Assembly (NCBI GenBank): GCA_021740915.1
Contig: JAIOYW010000004.1
Coordinates: 124,001 to 188,000 of the forward strand
Reading direction: 5' to 3'
From: Ignavibacteriales bacterium
GTDB lineage: Bacteria > Bacteroidota > Ignavibacteria > Ignavibacteriales > Melioribacteraceae
Length of the DNA: 64,000 nucleotides
Position 1 is the first letter of the stretch; every line of letters starts with the position of its first letter. A program made the translations under genes and the position numbers. Below, one piece after another: positions 45,677 to 55,613 of this stretch. Below the pieces are notes generated by a model. The model searched no databases and was not told where the DNA came from. It saw only the letters and a program-made list of their open reading frames with translations.

Positions 45677-47767
45677 TTAATCTAAAAGGGCAAAATCAAT
45701 CTCTCTTTTCAGAGGATCAGCCCTCAATAATTTAACTTTGACAGAATCTCCCAGCCTGTATTCTTTTCCTGTGTCCTCACCATAAATTCTGTAATTTTTT
45801 TCATCAATGATATAAAAATCATTCTGAATACTACGGTAACGTATAAGACCCTCGGCAAGAGTATTTTTTAACTGCACGAACATTCCGAATCCTGCAAATC
45901 CTGAGATTACAGCATCAAATATCTCACCTATATGATCTTTGAGATACTCGCTCTGTTTAATTTTTACGGACATCCGTTCAGCAGATGCAGCGGTTCGCTC
46001 CCTTTCTGAGGAATATTCACATATCTGTTCAATATCCCTTGAACTCAGAATCGGTGATATTTGTTTCCCATAATGATGCAGTAGTTTATGCACTATAAGG
46101 TCAGGAAATCTCCTGATTGGCGATGTAAAATGACTGTAAAATTTAAAGCCCAGCCCAAAATGTCCAATGTTTTCATTTGAATAAACAGCTTTTGCCATGC
46201 TTCTTATTGCAATTTCATTTATCAGTGATTCTTCTCCGGAACCTTCGACCTGCTTGAATAAATCCTGGAACTTCTTAGATAATTTCCCTCCATTGGGGTT
46301 GAAGGAAAAACCAAGTGAACGGGTAAATACAGAAAACTGTTCTAATTTTTCTTTGTCAGGAAGATCGTGAACCCGGAAAATAAAAGAAATACCCGGCTTT
46401 CTGAAGAATTTGTAAAAGTGCTCAGCCACTATCCTGTTAGCAAGGAGCATAAATTCTTCAATCAGGTTATGGCTTGAATCCGAAACGCTAAGTTTGATAT
46501 TGAGCGGGACACCTTTATCATCAAGTTCAAATTCAATATCCGGAGTACTGAAATTTATACTTCCTTCCTTTGCACGCTTATTCCGCAGCATCGTGGAAAA
46601 ATCATGCATCATCCGGATTTCATCCTCAAAATCGCCTTTTTCCCCTTCAATTATTCTCTGGACTTCCTTATAAGTAAAACGCCTTTTACTATTAATTACT
46701 GTTTTTTTAATCTCATACTCAACCAGTTTTCCTTTGGGCGATATCTCTGCAAAAACAGAATAAGTGAGACGATCTTTTCCTGGTACAAGAGAACAGATAT
46801 TGTTCGAAAGCTTCTCAGGCAGCATTGGAATCACTTTGCCTACAAAATATACGCTGTTACCCCGCTCCTTTGCCTCTTTATATAAGGAGGAATTGAAATC
46901 AAGGTAATGTCCAACGTCGGCAATATGAATACCGACATAGTAATTCCCATTTTCAAGCACCGAAATTGACACAGCATCATCATAATCTTTCGCAGTATCA
47001 GGGTCAATTGTGAAAATTTTCTCATTTCTTAGATCAAGCCTCAAAGATATTTCTTCAGCAGAAATTTTGTCTTCTATTTTATCCGCTTCATCCAGTGTTT
47101 TTTTATCAAAACGGAATGGAAGGTTAAATTCAATGGCAAGAGCATGAAGCTCTGCATCATGTGTACCGGCTTTACCAATTACCTCCGAAATTATGCCCTC
47201 GGGATTCAGATGGTGATCTGTCCAGATAATTCCTGAAACCACAACTTTGTCACCGACCTTGGCTTTCCCTATCTTATCATGAGAAATATAAATATCCCGG
47301 TGTACCATCCCGTCATCCGGATCAACGAAATAAAAAGATTTGGACTTTTTCAGAATACCCGTGATCTCAGATCGCTTCCGTTCGATAATTCTGAGAACTT
47401 GCCCCTCGAGGCTTTTTCCGCGATGCCTCGGTAATAAAGATATTTCAACAACATCTTTATCAAATGCAGTCCCAAGATATTTTTCAGGAATAAATACATC
47501 CTTTATTTTTTTATCTTTCATTACAACAAAGCCATATTCACCTTCATTAAAAATCTGAATCGGCCCGATAAGATTGTCTTCAGTCTGAAGCATCTGGTAT
47601 CGTTTACCAACACGATTCAGAAAGGATTCCATCTCAAGACTATGAAGAAATACTTTAAGCTTGGCATATTCATGCTCATCCTTAATATCAAGGAGGTCTG
47701 CTATTTCTCTTGCTTTGTACCGCGCTCCGGGATTAGACCTGAAAAACGCTTTGATCTTTTTTTTCAT
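45677..47767 (-). CDS. rnr: Ribonuclease R
   Basis: A 3'-to-5' exoribonuclease of the RNB family, 696 residues. An N-terminal winged-helix-like segment (GARYKAREIADLLDI) and cold-shock domains (from about 60 to 200) precede the RNB catalytic domain. The latter opens FTIDPDTAKDYDDAVSISVL with the Mg-binding aspartates and contains HFGLGFKFYSHFTSPIRRFP. The C-terminal S1 domain begins near residue 615 (IGEIFDAVISGFAGFGMFVQ). RNase R degrades structured RNA and takes part in rRNA quality control. Its ATG shares one base with the tamB stop (TAATG), so translation is probably coupled. Confidence 0.96.
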   Translation of the reverse strand: MKKKIKAFFRSNPGARYKAREIADLLDIKDEHEYAKLKVFLHSLEMESFLNRVGKRYQMLQTEDNLIGPIQIFNEGEYGFVVMKDKKIKDVFIPEKYLGTAFDKDVVEISLLPRHRGKSLEGQVLRIIERKRSEITGILKKSKSFYFVDPDDGMVHRDIYISHDKIGKAKVGDKVVVSGIIWTDHHLNPEGIISEVIGKAGTHDAELHALAIEFNLPFRFDKKTLDEADKIEDKISAEEISLRLDLRNEKIFTIDPDTAKDYDDAVSISVLENGNYYVGIHIADVGHYLDFNSSLYKEAKERGNSVYFVGKVIPMLPEKLSNNICSLVPGKDRLTYSVFAEISPKGKLVEYEIKKTVINSKRRFTYKEVQRIIEGEKGDFEDEIRMMHDFSTMLRNKRAKEGSINFSTPDIEFELDDKGVPLNIKLSVSDSSHNLIEEFMLLANRIVAEHFYKFFRKPGISFIFRVHDLPDKEKLEQFSVFTRSLGFSFNPNGGKLSKKFQDLFKQVEGSGEESLINEIAIRSMAKAVYSNENIGHFGLGFKFYSHFTSPIRRFPDLIVHKLLHHYGKQISPILSSRDIEQICEYSSERERTAASAERMSVKIKQSEYLKDHIGEIFDAVISGFAGFGMFVQLKNTLAEGLIRYRSIQNDFYIIDEKNYRIYGEDTGKEYRLGDSVKVKLLRADPLKREIDFALLD

Positions 47768-50700
47768 TAAAACTCGAATTTATATTGAAAACCAATTTCA
47801 CTAATTTTATCTTCAAGACCTGTTGTCTTAACAATCGGGTCTTTTCTCTCCATACGGAAGATGAAATTTTTACTAAACAAATAAGATACCCGGATATTGG
47901 CTTTGGAGAGATTATCAAATATTTCTGTGGTCCCTCCAATCGTGTATCTGAATTTATTATATCTGCCTGATACGTTAAACTTCGTAAATTCTCCTGACTG
48001 GCTAAGCTCAATATTATTGATCAGGTCTCCCACTGCTGAATTTACAAAACCACTTAAAACGGTTCCAAGAAATGAAGTAGCCGTATTTCCAAGAATGCTT
48101 GTCTGATCAACAACCTGCGACTTATCATCCGGAGTGAGATCGCTCTTAAACTTACCCATAATAATAAATGAAACTGCATCAGCAGCATCAAGGGAACGAT
48201 CAGCCGTATTGTTCTGAATATTCCTGCTACCTACATAAACAAGAATATTCTCCGGATCGTTCGAAAGATTTGCACCTAACTGGCTGAGCAGACCATTCAT
48301 TTTAAATTTAACAGCAACTTCCTGGGTTGTTCCCCTCGCGCTTGGGGGATTCGTATAATCACTCGAATATGTTGCAAGAATATCAAGTCGTGGATCGGTA
48401 AGATCACTTTCAAAAGTTATTTTCCCGGTTGCATCAAAAACCTTGAAAAATTCAAGTTTTGAACCGCTTAGCAGCTCAAGTGATCCCTGAGTATTGGCAA
48501 TGCCGTCAGAACTTTCAAATTTTAACTGACCATCAACTTCGGCAATCAGTTTCTGATTTGCAACTCTTGAGAGCAGAAAAGTAATTTTAGCGTTGTCAAC
48601 TACCTCAATACTTACGTCATAATCAAAATACGATTTTTTCTCAATTCCCTCTGATATTTCTTCAATTTCTGTAGCCTTCGACTCCTCAACAATTTTTTCG
48701 AACTTCAGTTTTTCTCTTTTGACAATACTTGAGTCTTCAAGAAAAACATAGTTGATATTATCAGTGCTCGTTGAATAAGTTGATGGTTCAGGAGAAAAAG
48801 TAAGATTGGTGGTAAGCAGTCTAACAACGCCATTAAATTTTGGTCTGTCATTCTCAAGGTTAAAAGTCCATTCTCCACCAGTCCCAATTATTAAATCCCC
48901 GTAAATAGTAGCACTTGGCGATTTAGACCGTGATTCAGTTAAAATCGCAAGATCACCAGAGGTCCGAAAATCGATATATTCCGGCTTAAAATCTTTCAGC
49001 CTTATCTCACCCGACGAGAAAAGTTTCCCTTTATGAGTTGAGCCCCAAAGATTTGATATTTCCAGAGTATCGAAACGAATTGTATTGCCTTCAAATCTTG
49101 TTCTTAGTTCCAGTCCATAATCAAGATTATTTATTTCCGGCCGGAAATATCCTTTCGATATATTCAGATAGCCGGAAAGTTGAAGATCATTCGGTTTTCC
49201 CTTTATCTGAATATCCGATGAAAATGATCCGCTCTGTTTGGAAATATACGGAATAATATTTCCCAGCGTACTCAGGTGGAGGTCGTCGGAAAAGACCTGA
49301 ATATCGATTTCACTCTCAGGATTGAATCGCTGCCCCGCATCTGCAAATGCAAGATCAATTGGTATATCAGCTATAATGCTGAGAATCGTCGAATCCCGGT
49401 TGGCTGTCTGCTTCAGAAATCTGAGATTGCCCTTAAGTTCTTTAGCCTTATAATCAATTTCGCCGGTTACATTACCCAACTTCACATTGCTTATCGTAAG
49501 ATCAAGCATTTCTACATCCGATTCAATTATGGGATCGGATAAGGTTCCCCCAAGATAAATATAAAAATTAAATGTTGCATCAAATAATAATGGATCATTT
49601 AGAAAATTGTCGGCAATTCTCGATCCTTTAAAATTTCTGGTCTTGATAATTAATTCTTGTTCACCCGCTGAATTCACAAAACCGCTAAGATATATTTCAG
49701 CCTCATCCTGCGAAAGAAGCAGCTCTTTAATATCTATGTCGTTATTCCCGATCTCTATAACCGCTGGTTCAGGATTTTTCCATTTCCTGTTATTATAAGT
49801 GAGTTCCAGATCATTGATGGTGAAAATTTGTTTGTTTTCACGCAAATCGAAATCACCCTTTGTTGAAACCGAAAAGAGTGTGTCATATTCCGCTGATAAA
49901 TTAAAAAGCATTGTACTTTTATTAAACAGAATATCCGCCTTTATTTTATTTATGTCGGACCCGGAATAGAATCTTTCAGCAGTTAGAAACAAAGAACCGA
50001 AAAGATTGTCGAAAGATTTGACCTGATTGTTTCTGCTGAAGTTTAAATTAACCCCCATATCCGACAGATAAAGTAATTTATCCGCTTTCCGCTGGATAAA
50101 ATACTCGATAAAAAGATCAGTATTAATCGCGAAGAATGAAGAATCATTAATAATTTTTCCGCTTCCATAACCGGAAATATCCATCATCTCATCCTCAAGC
50201 AGAATCGCGAGGAGATCAAAATCTTTGAACCTGAAATTAAAATTGATATCCATCGGATTAAAGATCACTGAAGATGTATCAGACAAGAATAATTCCGTCT
50301 CAGTGCTTGCCGTTAAATCATCCAACGGATTAATTTTTTCAATTTTTTTCTGGATGATATCCCCAATTGTCGTTCCCTGTTCAGCGAATAATGCAATTGC
50401 ATCGGTAAGCTTAAACCTGCCTGAAAATCCTGCGTCGATAACATCGGATTCAATATTAATCCGCCTTTCCACACTGTCCACTTCCATAACAAGATTTAAT
50501 TTCGAATCTCCGATCCTTAGATCGTTTACCACTGACTCTTCAATGTCGAGGCTGGCATTTAAGCCCATCGAATCAGGATTAAGTCCATTACCCTGCATAG
50601 AAAAATTCAGATTAATATCGCTGGGATTTCCAAGCCCGAAATTCTTAAGATTCAGTTTTTGGAATCTCCCTGTCAGATCGAACAGAGGATTGTGTCCCTC

Positions 50701-52248
50701 TGAAAAATCAAGCTTCCCATTAACGTTTATCATCGCGTGCTGAATAACGGAATTGAGGTCAATATCTATTTTTTTCTGCTTTGCCGCAGATTTCAGAGAA
50801 AGACTATCAATAAAAAATTCATCATATTTTGACTGCTGTAAACTTATTTCAATATCAGAGTTAAATTCCGCAGGTGTAAATCCTTCACCGACGATACGAG
50901 TAGTCAGATTAAGGTCTGTCCTGGTTCCGGTAATCGGAAATATATTTAAATTTTTTGTTTTCAGACTAACATCATATTTTGTGATATCCTCACGAAAATC
51001 GAATTTAGCTTCGCTTATTAATTCTCCATTGTTTAAAACAGTATTTAATCCGGCATCAAACTTGTCAATCCTGCCTCTGTAATATGCATCAATATCTGAA
51101 AGGAGCAGATTACCATAGTCAGGTATCTCAAGTCTGGGCAAAAGATAATTAATATCGGAATAGAGTAATTTCCCGTTTGAAATTTGCGCGTCAATATACA
51201 TATCAGAAGGCCGGTTCAGGTTTGTGATCCTGCCCTTCAGCGAGAGCTTCGTTTTATTCACCCGCGCTGTTATCTCTCTGATATTCAGGTTGCCATAATC
51301 TCCATCAGCCTCAAGATGAATTTCCGGCACACCTGTGAGAAAATCGAGTGACGGAAGCAAACCACTGAGGTCCCTGAAATCAAATCTTTTAATATCGGCT
51401 TCAAGTCTGACAGGATAATCATAAAAGTCTTCATATACAACATCTCCGAAAATGTTCAGACTATCCATTCTCGCATTCAGAAAAAACTCAGTCCGTTTGG
51501 TTTCAATATGAAAGTTCGTAATTTCGGCAAACCAGGGAGTGATTTCAATTATTCCTCTAAGATCATAAAAATCATAATCTTTGATATTAGTTCTGGCAAA
51601 AAGATACTCAATGTTTGCAAAGTACTCATTGTCTTTTAAGTGTACTTCTGCCGCAAGCCGGAGATTTAGGTTTTTGATTCTGATATTTTCTGTGTTAAGT
51701 GAATCCTGCTTAGAAAAATCTCCCAGATTGGGAAAAGTTACCATATTAAAAGCAGCATCAAGAAATTCAAGATCAGAAACAACTATCGTGAAAGGAAATT
51801 CACCCGAAGTAGTATCCGTTTCAGTTTCGGAGGGAGGCAAAACCTCACCCAGATTCCAGGAGCCATCTTCTCTGCCTGCAAGATTCAGATTCAGATCAGA
51901 AATGAGGATTTTTCTTACATAAATAGTTTTCAGAAATATTCTCATAGGACTGAACTTGACTTCGATTTTTTTTGCAGAAATCACAGTATCAGTTTTTGAT
52001 GTTAAAAGCAGATCATCAATTTCAATTGATGTGAATATCGTTCCCTTAAGTTCGCCGATTGAGACTTTTCCATTAAGCTGGTCATTTAGAATTTCCACGA
52101 CCATATCTTTAGCGAAATTGCGGAATGTAGATGTTTGTGAAATTCCAATAAAAAGAAGAAGTATAAAAAGGAGGGCTATCCCCGTGTAAAGGAAAATATT
52201 TATTATACGCCGATATAACGGCTCACTGTGTATAAAATACTCTTCCAA
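47767..52248 (-). CDS. tamB: TamB-like translocation and assembly module protein
   Basis: A 1,493-residue protein with one N-terminal membrane anchor (about 15-38, IINIFLYTGIALLFILLLFI) and a very long periplasmic region of repeated beta strands, ending in the DUF490/TamB domain with IIMGKFKSDLTPDD and SQVVDQTSILGNTATSFLG. The C-terminus is FQYKFEF. TamB-type proteins bridge inner and outer membranes and are implicated in outer-membrane protein insertion and phospholipid transport. It is 1,493 residues long versus about 1,260 in E. coli. No TamA is adjacent, but bamA is in the same gene run. It begins directly after the rfaE2 stop. Confidence 0.93.
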   Translation of the reverse strand: MEEYFIHSEPLYRRIINIFLYTGIALLFILLLFIGISQTSTFRNFAKDMVVEILNDQLNGKVSIGELKGTIFTSIEIDDLLLTSKTDTVISAKKIEVKFSPMRIFLKTIYVRKILISDLNLNLAGREDGSWNLGEVLPPSETETDTTSGEFPFTIVVSDLEFLDAAFNMVTFPNLGDFSKQDSLNTENIRIKNLNLRLAAEVHLKDNEYFANIEYLFARTNIKDYDFYDLRGIIEITPWFAEITNFHIETKRTEFFLNARMDSLNIFGDVVYEDFYDYPVRLEADIKRFDFRDLSGLLPSLDFLTGVPEIHLEADGDYGNLNIREITARVNKTKLSLKGRITNLNRPSDMYIDAQISNGKLLYSDINYLLPRLEIPDYGNLLLSDIDAYYRGRIDKFDAGLNTVLNNGELISEAKFDFREDITKYDVSLKTKNLNIFPITGTRTDLNLTTRIVGEGFTPAEFNSDIEISLQQSKYDEFFIDSLSLKSAAKQKKIDIDLNSVIQHAMINVNGKLDFSEGHNPLFDLTGRFQKLNLKNFGLGNPSDINLNFSMQGNGLNPDSMGLNASLDIEESVVNDLRIGDSKLNLVMEVDSVERRINIESDVIDAGFSGRFKLTDAIALFAEQGTTIGDIIQKKIEKINPLDDLTASTETELFLSDTSSVIFNPMDINFNFRFKDFDLLAILLEDEMMDISGYGSGKIINDSSFFAINTDLFIEYFIQRKADKLLYLSDMGVNLNFSRNNQVKSFDNLFGSLFLTAERFYSGSDINKIKADILFNKSTMLFNLSAEYDTLFSVSTKGDFDLRENKQIFTINDLELTYNNRKWKNPEPAVIEIGNNDIDIKELLLSQDEAEIYLSGFVNSAGEQELIIKTRNFKGSRIADNFLNDPLLFDATFNFYIYLGGTLSDPIIESDVEMLDLTISNVKLGNVTGEIDYKAKELKGNLRFLKQTANRDSTILSIIADIPIDLAFADAGQRFNPESEIDIQVFSDDLHLSTLGNIIPYISKQSGSFSSDIQIKGKPNDLQLSGYLNISKGYFRPEINNLDYGLELRTRFEGNTIRFDTLEISNLWGSTHKGKLFSSGEIRLKDFKPEYIDFRTSGDLAILTESRSKSPSATIYGDLIIGTGGEWTFNLENDRPKFNGVVRLLTTNLTFSPEPSTYSTSTDNINYVFLEDSSIVKREKLKFEKIVEESKATEIEEISEGIEKKSYFDYDVSIEVVDNAKITFLLSRVANQKLIAEVDGQLKFESSDGIANTQGSLELLSGSKLEFFKVFDATGKITFESDLTDPRLDILATYSSDYTNPPSARGTTQEVAVKFKMNGLLSQLGANLSNDPENILVYVGSRNIQNNTADRSLDAADAVSFIIMGKFKSDLTPDDKSQVVDQTSILGNTATSFLGTVLSGFVNSAVGDLINNIELSQSGEFTKFNVSGRYNKFRYTIGGTTEIFDNLSKANIRVSYLFSKNFIFRMERKDPIVKTTGLEDKISEIGFQYKFEF

Positions 52249-52722
52249 TTACTTATAGACTGATAAAATTTTATTTATTATTTTTGATGTTGACTGATCG
52301 TTCACAAACTCGATTCTTACTACTTTTCCTCCATGAGATTCGACTGTTTCTCTTCCGACAATATTTTCAATAGCCCAGTCAGCTCCTTTTACCAGCACAT
52401 CCGGTAAAACTGCATCTATTATTTCAGCAGGTGTATTTTCGTCAAAAAAAGTCACAATATCAACAGAACGAAGGTTAGAAAGCACGAAAGCCCTTTGATT
52501 TTCTTCAACCAGTGGTCGTTTTTCTCCCTTGATTCTTCTGACTGAGGCATCCGTATTTATTGCGACAATCAATATATCACCTTCACTCCTGGCTTTATTT
52601 AAATAATCGACATGACCTGCATGAACAATATCGAAACAACCATTAGTCATTACAACTTTTTGCCCTTTCTGTCTGAAACCATTCCGTAATGAAAGTAACT
52701 CTGCCAATTCCCTGACTATCAT
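52249..52722 (-). CDS. rfaE2: D-glycero-beta-D-manno-heptose 1-phosphate adenylyltransferase
   Basis: Makes ADP-heptose from heptose 1-phosphate and ATP, for LPS core. The 157-residue protein has the nucleotidyltransferase motif TNGCFDIVHAGHVDYLNKAR, including HxGH, at about 25-45 and KGEKRPLVEENQRAFVLSNL further on. The ESHGGKVVRIEF segment is also conserved. It is separate from the kinase, unlike the fused HldE of E. coli. Two bases separate it from rfaE1 upstream, and tamB follows without a gap. Confidence 0.95.
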   Translation of the reverse strand: MIVRELAELLSLRNGFRQKGQKVVMTNGCFDIVHAGHVDYLNKARSEGDILIVAINTDASVRRIKGEKRPLVEENQRAFVLSNLRSVDIVTFFDENTPAEIIDAVLPDVLVKGADWAIENIVGRETVESHGGKVVRIEFVNDQSTSKIINKILSVYK

Positions 52723-52724
52723 AA

Positions 52725-53720
52725 TTATAATTCCTCCATAACTTCGCGGAAAAGAACTTCGCTTTCAATCGGTACAATACCAACTTCGCCGCAAACCAGC
52801 CCACCTGCAAAATTGGCAAGATAAGCAGCTTCCGTAATATCCGCGCCAGAAACAAGCGCCATCGTCAAGGTTGAGATAACTGTATCTCCGGCACCGGATA
52901 CATCGGCAACTTTCCGGGCTTTAGTCGGCACTTGTTTTTTTGAACTGTTATCACCGAAAAGCGCCATTCCTGCTTCACCAAGAGTAATCATAACATATCT
53001 GGATTTTAATTCATCCAGAAGTTTATTTCCATAAAAATCGAGATCGCCGGAACCCGAAAATTTAACCCCAAATGCTTCTTCGGTTTCTTTTTTGTTAGGC
53101 TTAAAAACTGTAACATTTTTGTATTCAAAGAAATTATGAAATTTGGGATCAACCGTTATCACCAGCCCTTTCCTATTGGCAATTTCTATTAATTCTTTTA
53201 TCACAGTTTTTGTGAGTACGCCTTTATTATAATCCTCAAGAATCAGAGCATCAAGTTCATCCGCCTTCGATTCAAAGTATTGCAGCAGTTTATTCTCTGT
53301 TTCGGAATGAATATCCTCCTTACTCTCCTTGTCAATTCTTACTACATGCTGACTCCCGGCTATCACTCTTGTTTTAGTTGTGGTAGGCCTCGCAGAATCG
53401 CAGATGATTCCTTCATCAGTGATCCCTGACTCATTTAGCAGCTTCTTAAAAAAACGTGAATCATTATCCTCACCTATAACTCCAATAGGAACTGGAATTC
53501 CCCCGAGTTTGAGAATATTAAGCGCAACATTTGCAGCACCTCCGAATCTGAAAAATTCATCGTCAACTTCAACAACAGGAACAGGTGCCTCCGGAGAAAT
53601 TCTTTTCACTTTTCCCCAATAATAACAGTCGAGCATCATATCGCCGACAACAGCTACCCTTTTACCGCTAAAAGCAGCCTTTAATTCATTCAATCTCTTT
53701 TTAGTAAATTTTGGATTCAT
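52725..53720 (-). CDS. rfaE1: D-glycero-beta-D-manno-heptose-7-phosphate kinase
   Basis: PfkB-family sugar kinase of 331 residues from ATG at 53720, which makes heptose 1,7-bisphosphate in ADP-heptose synthesis. This start forms an ATGA overlap with the upstream propeller gene and gives the usual N-terminus (KKRLNELKAAFSGKRVAVVG); the frame extends to 53783 but that part lies inside the neighbour. Motifs are RFGGAANVALNILKLGG near 60 and the catalytic VSGAGDTVISTL near 275. It sits with rfaE2 in the envelope gene run; gmhA and gmhB were not found in this window. Confidence 0.94.
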   Translation of the reverse strand: MNPKFTKKRLNELKAAFSGKRVAVVGDMMLDCYYWGKVKRISPEAPVPVVEVDDEFFRFGGAANVALNILKLGGIPVPIGVIGEDNDSRFFKKLLNESGITDEGIICDSARPTTTKTRVIAGSQHVVRIDKESKEDIHSETENKLLQYFESKADELDALILEDYNKGVLTKTVIKELIEIANRKGLVITVDPKFHNFFEYKNVTVFKPNKKETEEAFGVKFSGSGDLDFYGNKLLDELKSRYVMITLGEAGMALFGDNSSKKQVPTKARKVADVSGAGDTVISTLTMALVSGADITEAAYLANFAGGLVCGEVGIVPIESEVLFREVMEEL

Positions 53721-54781
53721 TTCCAGTCTGCAAATTTGTTTCTGATTTCTATTTTTGAAAGCCCTGTCGAAGAGCCAAGCCACATTGAATTGCCGTCGAA
53801 GTACATCGCATAAATTGTTGAGGCAAGTTCAGGGTGATAGAGTGTTGTCACTTCTTCAGAAAGTATATCAATAAGAACCAATCCGCGTCCATAAATTTCT
53901 TTATCCCGGGTACTGAACTGGTAGAGAGATACCCATAGCTTATTCCCTGTTCTTTCTATCGCATATATTCCGTTAGCTGACAACCCGTCATTTTTATCAA
54001 AACGTATCCATTCATTTTTTCTGTCATACTTATAGAGACCGCCAATATTGTATTCCGGATTTTCGGCTGTGAGGAGTTCGTCAAGTCCGATCCAGATATT
54101 CGATTGCTCAAAAAATATTGCGGAGATAGACACTTCTTTTCCTTCTCCACGAAAATAATTCAGTCGGTTATCAAAAAAGTATAATGATTCCTCGTCTTTC
54201 AGGTCACGGGATTTATCGTATTTGTGTAAACCTGCTTCCGTGCCAAACCAAACCAGGCTGTCTCCATCCACCGAAACTACTTTAATTGTATTAGTTTTGA
54301 TATTATCTCTAACAGTCATATCATAGTCAATAAATCGCCTTCTTTTCACATCATACTTAGTAAGATACATAAATCTGCCGATCCAAACCACATTCGATTT
54401 TGCATCATATCTGACTGAACGTATCCAGTTCGATAACTGACCGCCCTTTCCAAATTTCCTTTTTGTCCAATTGCCTGACTTCCGGTCATAAATAAATAAA
54501 CCGTCAATTGATCCGGCAAAAATATTTTCCGGGGAAACAGCAATACAGTAGAAAAAATCAAGTGATACTTCACCTCCGGCAGAGGAAAAATTTTTGACTT
54601 TGCCATCCTTCCGGTTTATTCTGTATATCCCGTTCCCGTTACTGGCAGCCCAAATCTCTTCCTCATCGCCATCGATTGAGGTAACCTGAGCGCCTTTAAG
54701 AATCTGCTGCAATGAGATTGCATCTTCGGCATACAAAACATTTGCTAAATAAAGAGTAAAGAGTAATAAATATCTGATCAT
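53717..54781 (-). CDS. Exported two-component-regulator-type propeller protein without a kinase
   Basis: About 354 residues from ATG at 54781, where a signal peptide (MIRYLLLFTLYLANVLYA) begins; the frame upstream to 54850 overlaps panB. Repeats of the Reg_prop type are visible: EEIWAASNGNGIYRINRKDG, NVVWIGRFMYLTKYD, SLVWFGTEAGLHKYDK, NSMWLGSSTGLSKIE. Such propellers normally form the sensor half of hybrid histidine kinases, but here the protein ends after the propeller. It probably lies in the periplasm or on the membrane. Function unknown. It sits between panB and rfaE1 with tight overlaps. Confidence 0.8.
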   Translation of the reverse strand: MIRYLLLFTLYLANVLYAEDAISLQQILKGAQVTSIDGDEEEIWAASNGNGIYRINRKDGKVKNFSSAGGEVSLDFFYCIAVSPENIFAGSIDGLFIYDRKSGNWTKRKFGKGGQLSNWIRSVRYDAKSNVVWIGRFMYLTKYDVKRRRFIDYDMTVRDNIKTNTIKVVSVDGDSLVWFGTEAGLHKYDKSRDLKDEESLYFFDNRLNYFRGEGKEVSISAIFFEQSNIWIGLDELLTAENPEYNIGGLYKYDRKNEWIRFDKNDGLSANGIYAIERTGNKLWVSLYQFSTRDKEIYGRGLVLIDILSEEVTTLYHPELASTIYAMYFDGNSMWLGSSTGLSKIEIRNKFADWK

Positions 54782-54797
54782 AAATAAAGGAAAAGAG

Positions 54798-55613
54798 TTA
54801 ATAACTTTCTTCGTCTGTCGGGAAATTCCCGGCACGGATATCTGACACATAATTTTCGACAGAGTTTTTAATTACTTCAGAGAGTTCGGCATATCTCCTT
54901 ACAAATCTTGGAGAAAAGTCGGTAGTTAATCCGAGCATATCGTTTGTCACCAATATTTGCCCGTCACAGTGCATCCCGGCACCAATTCCGATGGTCGGAA
55001 TCGATAATATGCCTGTAATTTCTTTCGCAAGATTTTTGGGAATTTTTTCGAGTACCACAGCAAAAGCACCTGCTTTTTCAAGGGCTTCTGCATCCGCAAT
55101 AATTTGTTTCGCCTCATCCTTGTCTTTACCACGGGCTTTGTAGCTGCCAAACTGATGAATACTCTGCGGGGTCAATCCGATGTGTCCCATTACCGGAATA
55201 CCTGCTTCTGTTATCCTCTCAACTTTTGGAGCAATTCTTATTCCGCCTTCCATTTTTACTGCGCCTGCAGGAGTTTCTTTCATTATCCTTCCGGCATTTG
55301 TAAAGGCTTCATCACTGTTTCCCTGATAAGACATAAAAGGCATATCAACAATTATCATTGCGCGTTTTGCACCTTTGGCAACAGCCTTTGTATGGTATAT
55401 CATTTCATCCATTGTTACAGGCAGCGTTGTTTCATTCCCCTGGAAAACATTACTTAGAGAATCCCCAACGAGAATAATATCTATTCCCGCTTCATCAAGA
55501 ATTTTAGCTGTAATGAAATCATAGGCAGTAAGAGCAGAAATCCTTATGTCCTGCTTTTTAAGCAGTTGAAGGCTTTTGGTTGTTACTTTTCTGAAATTTG
55601 CTTCAACGCTCAT
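54798..55613 (-). CDS. panB: 3-methyl-2-oxobutanoate hydroxymethyltransferase (pantothenate synthesis)
   Basis: Converts 3-methyl-2-oxobutanoate and methylene-tetrahydrofolate to ketopantoate. The 271 residues match the family. Features are [40 protein letters not shown] with the metal-binding Asp, [44 protein letters not shown] and [20 protein letters not shown]. It overlaps the lipoate-ligase-like gene by 11 bases (ATGAGCGTTGA). No other pan gene is nearby. Confidence 0.97.
   Translation of the reverse strand: MSVEANFRKVTTKSLQLLKKQDIRISALTAYDFITAKILDEAGIDIILVGDSLSNVFQGNETTLPVTMDEMIYHTKAVAKGAKRAMIIVDMPFMSYQGNSDEAFTNAGRIMKETPAGAVKMEGGIRIAPKVERITEAGIPVMGHIGLTPQSIHQFGSYKARGKDKDEAKQIIADAEALEKAGAFAVVLEKIPKNLAKEITGILSIPTIGIGAGMHCDGQILVTNDMLGLTTDFSPRFVRRYAELSEVIKNSVENYVSDIRAGNFPTDEESY

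Noticed and set aside
50225-50743. Plus-strand open frame of 172 codons opposite tamB
   Set aside because: Fully contained antisense to a well-supported TamB gene, serine-rich, no recognisable domain or ribosome site.
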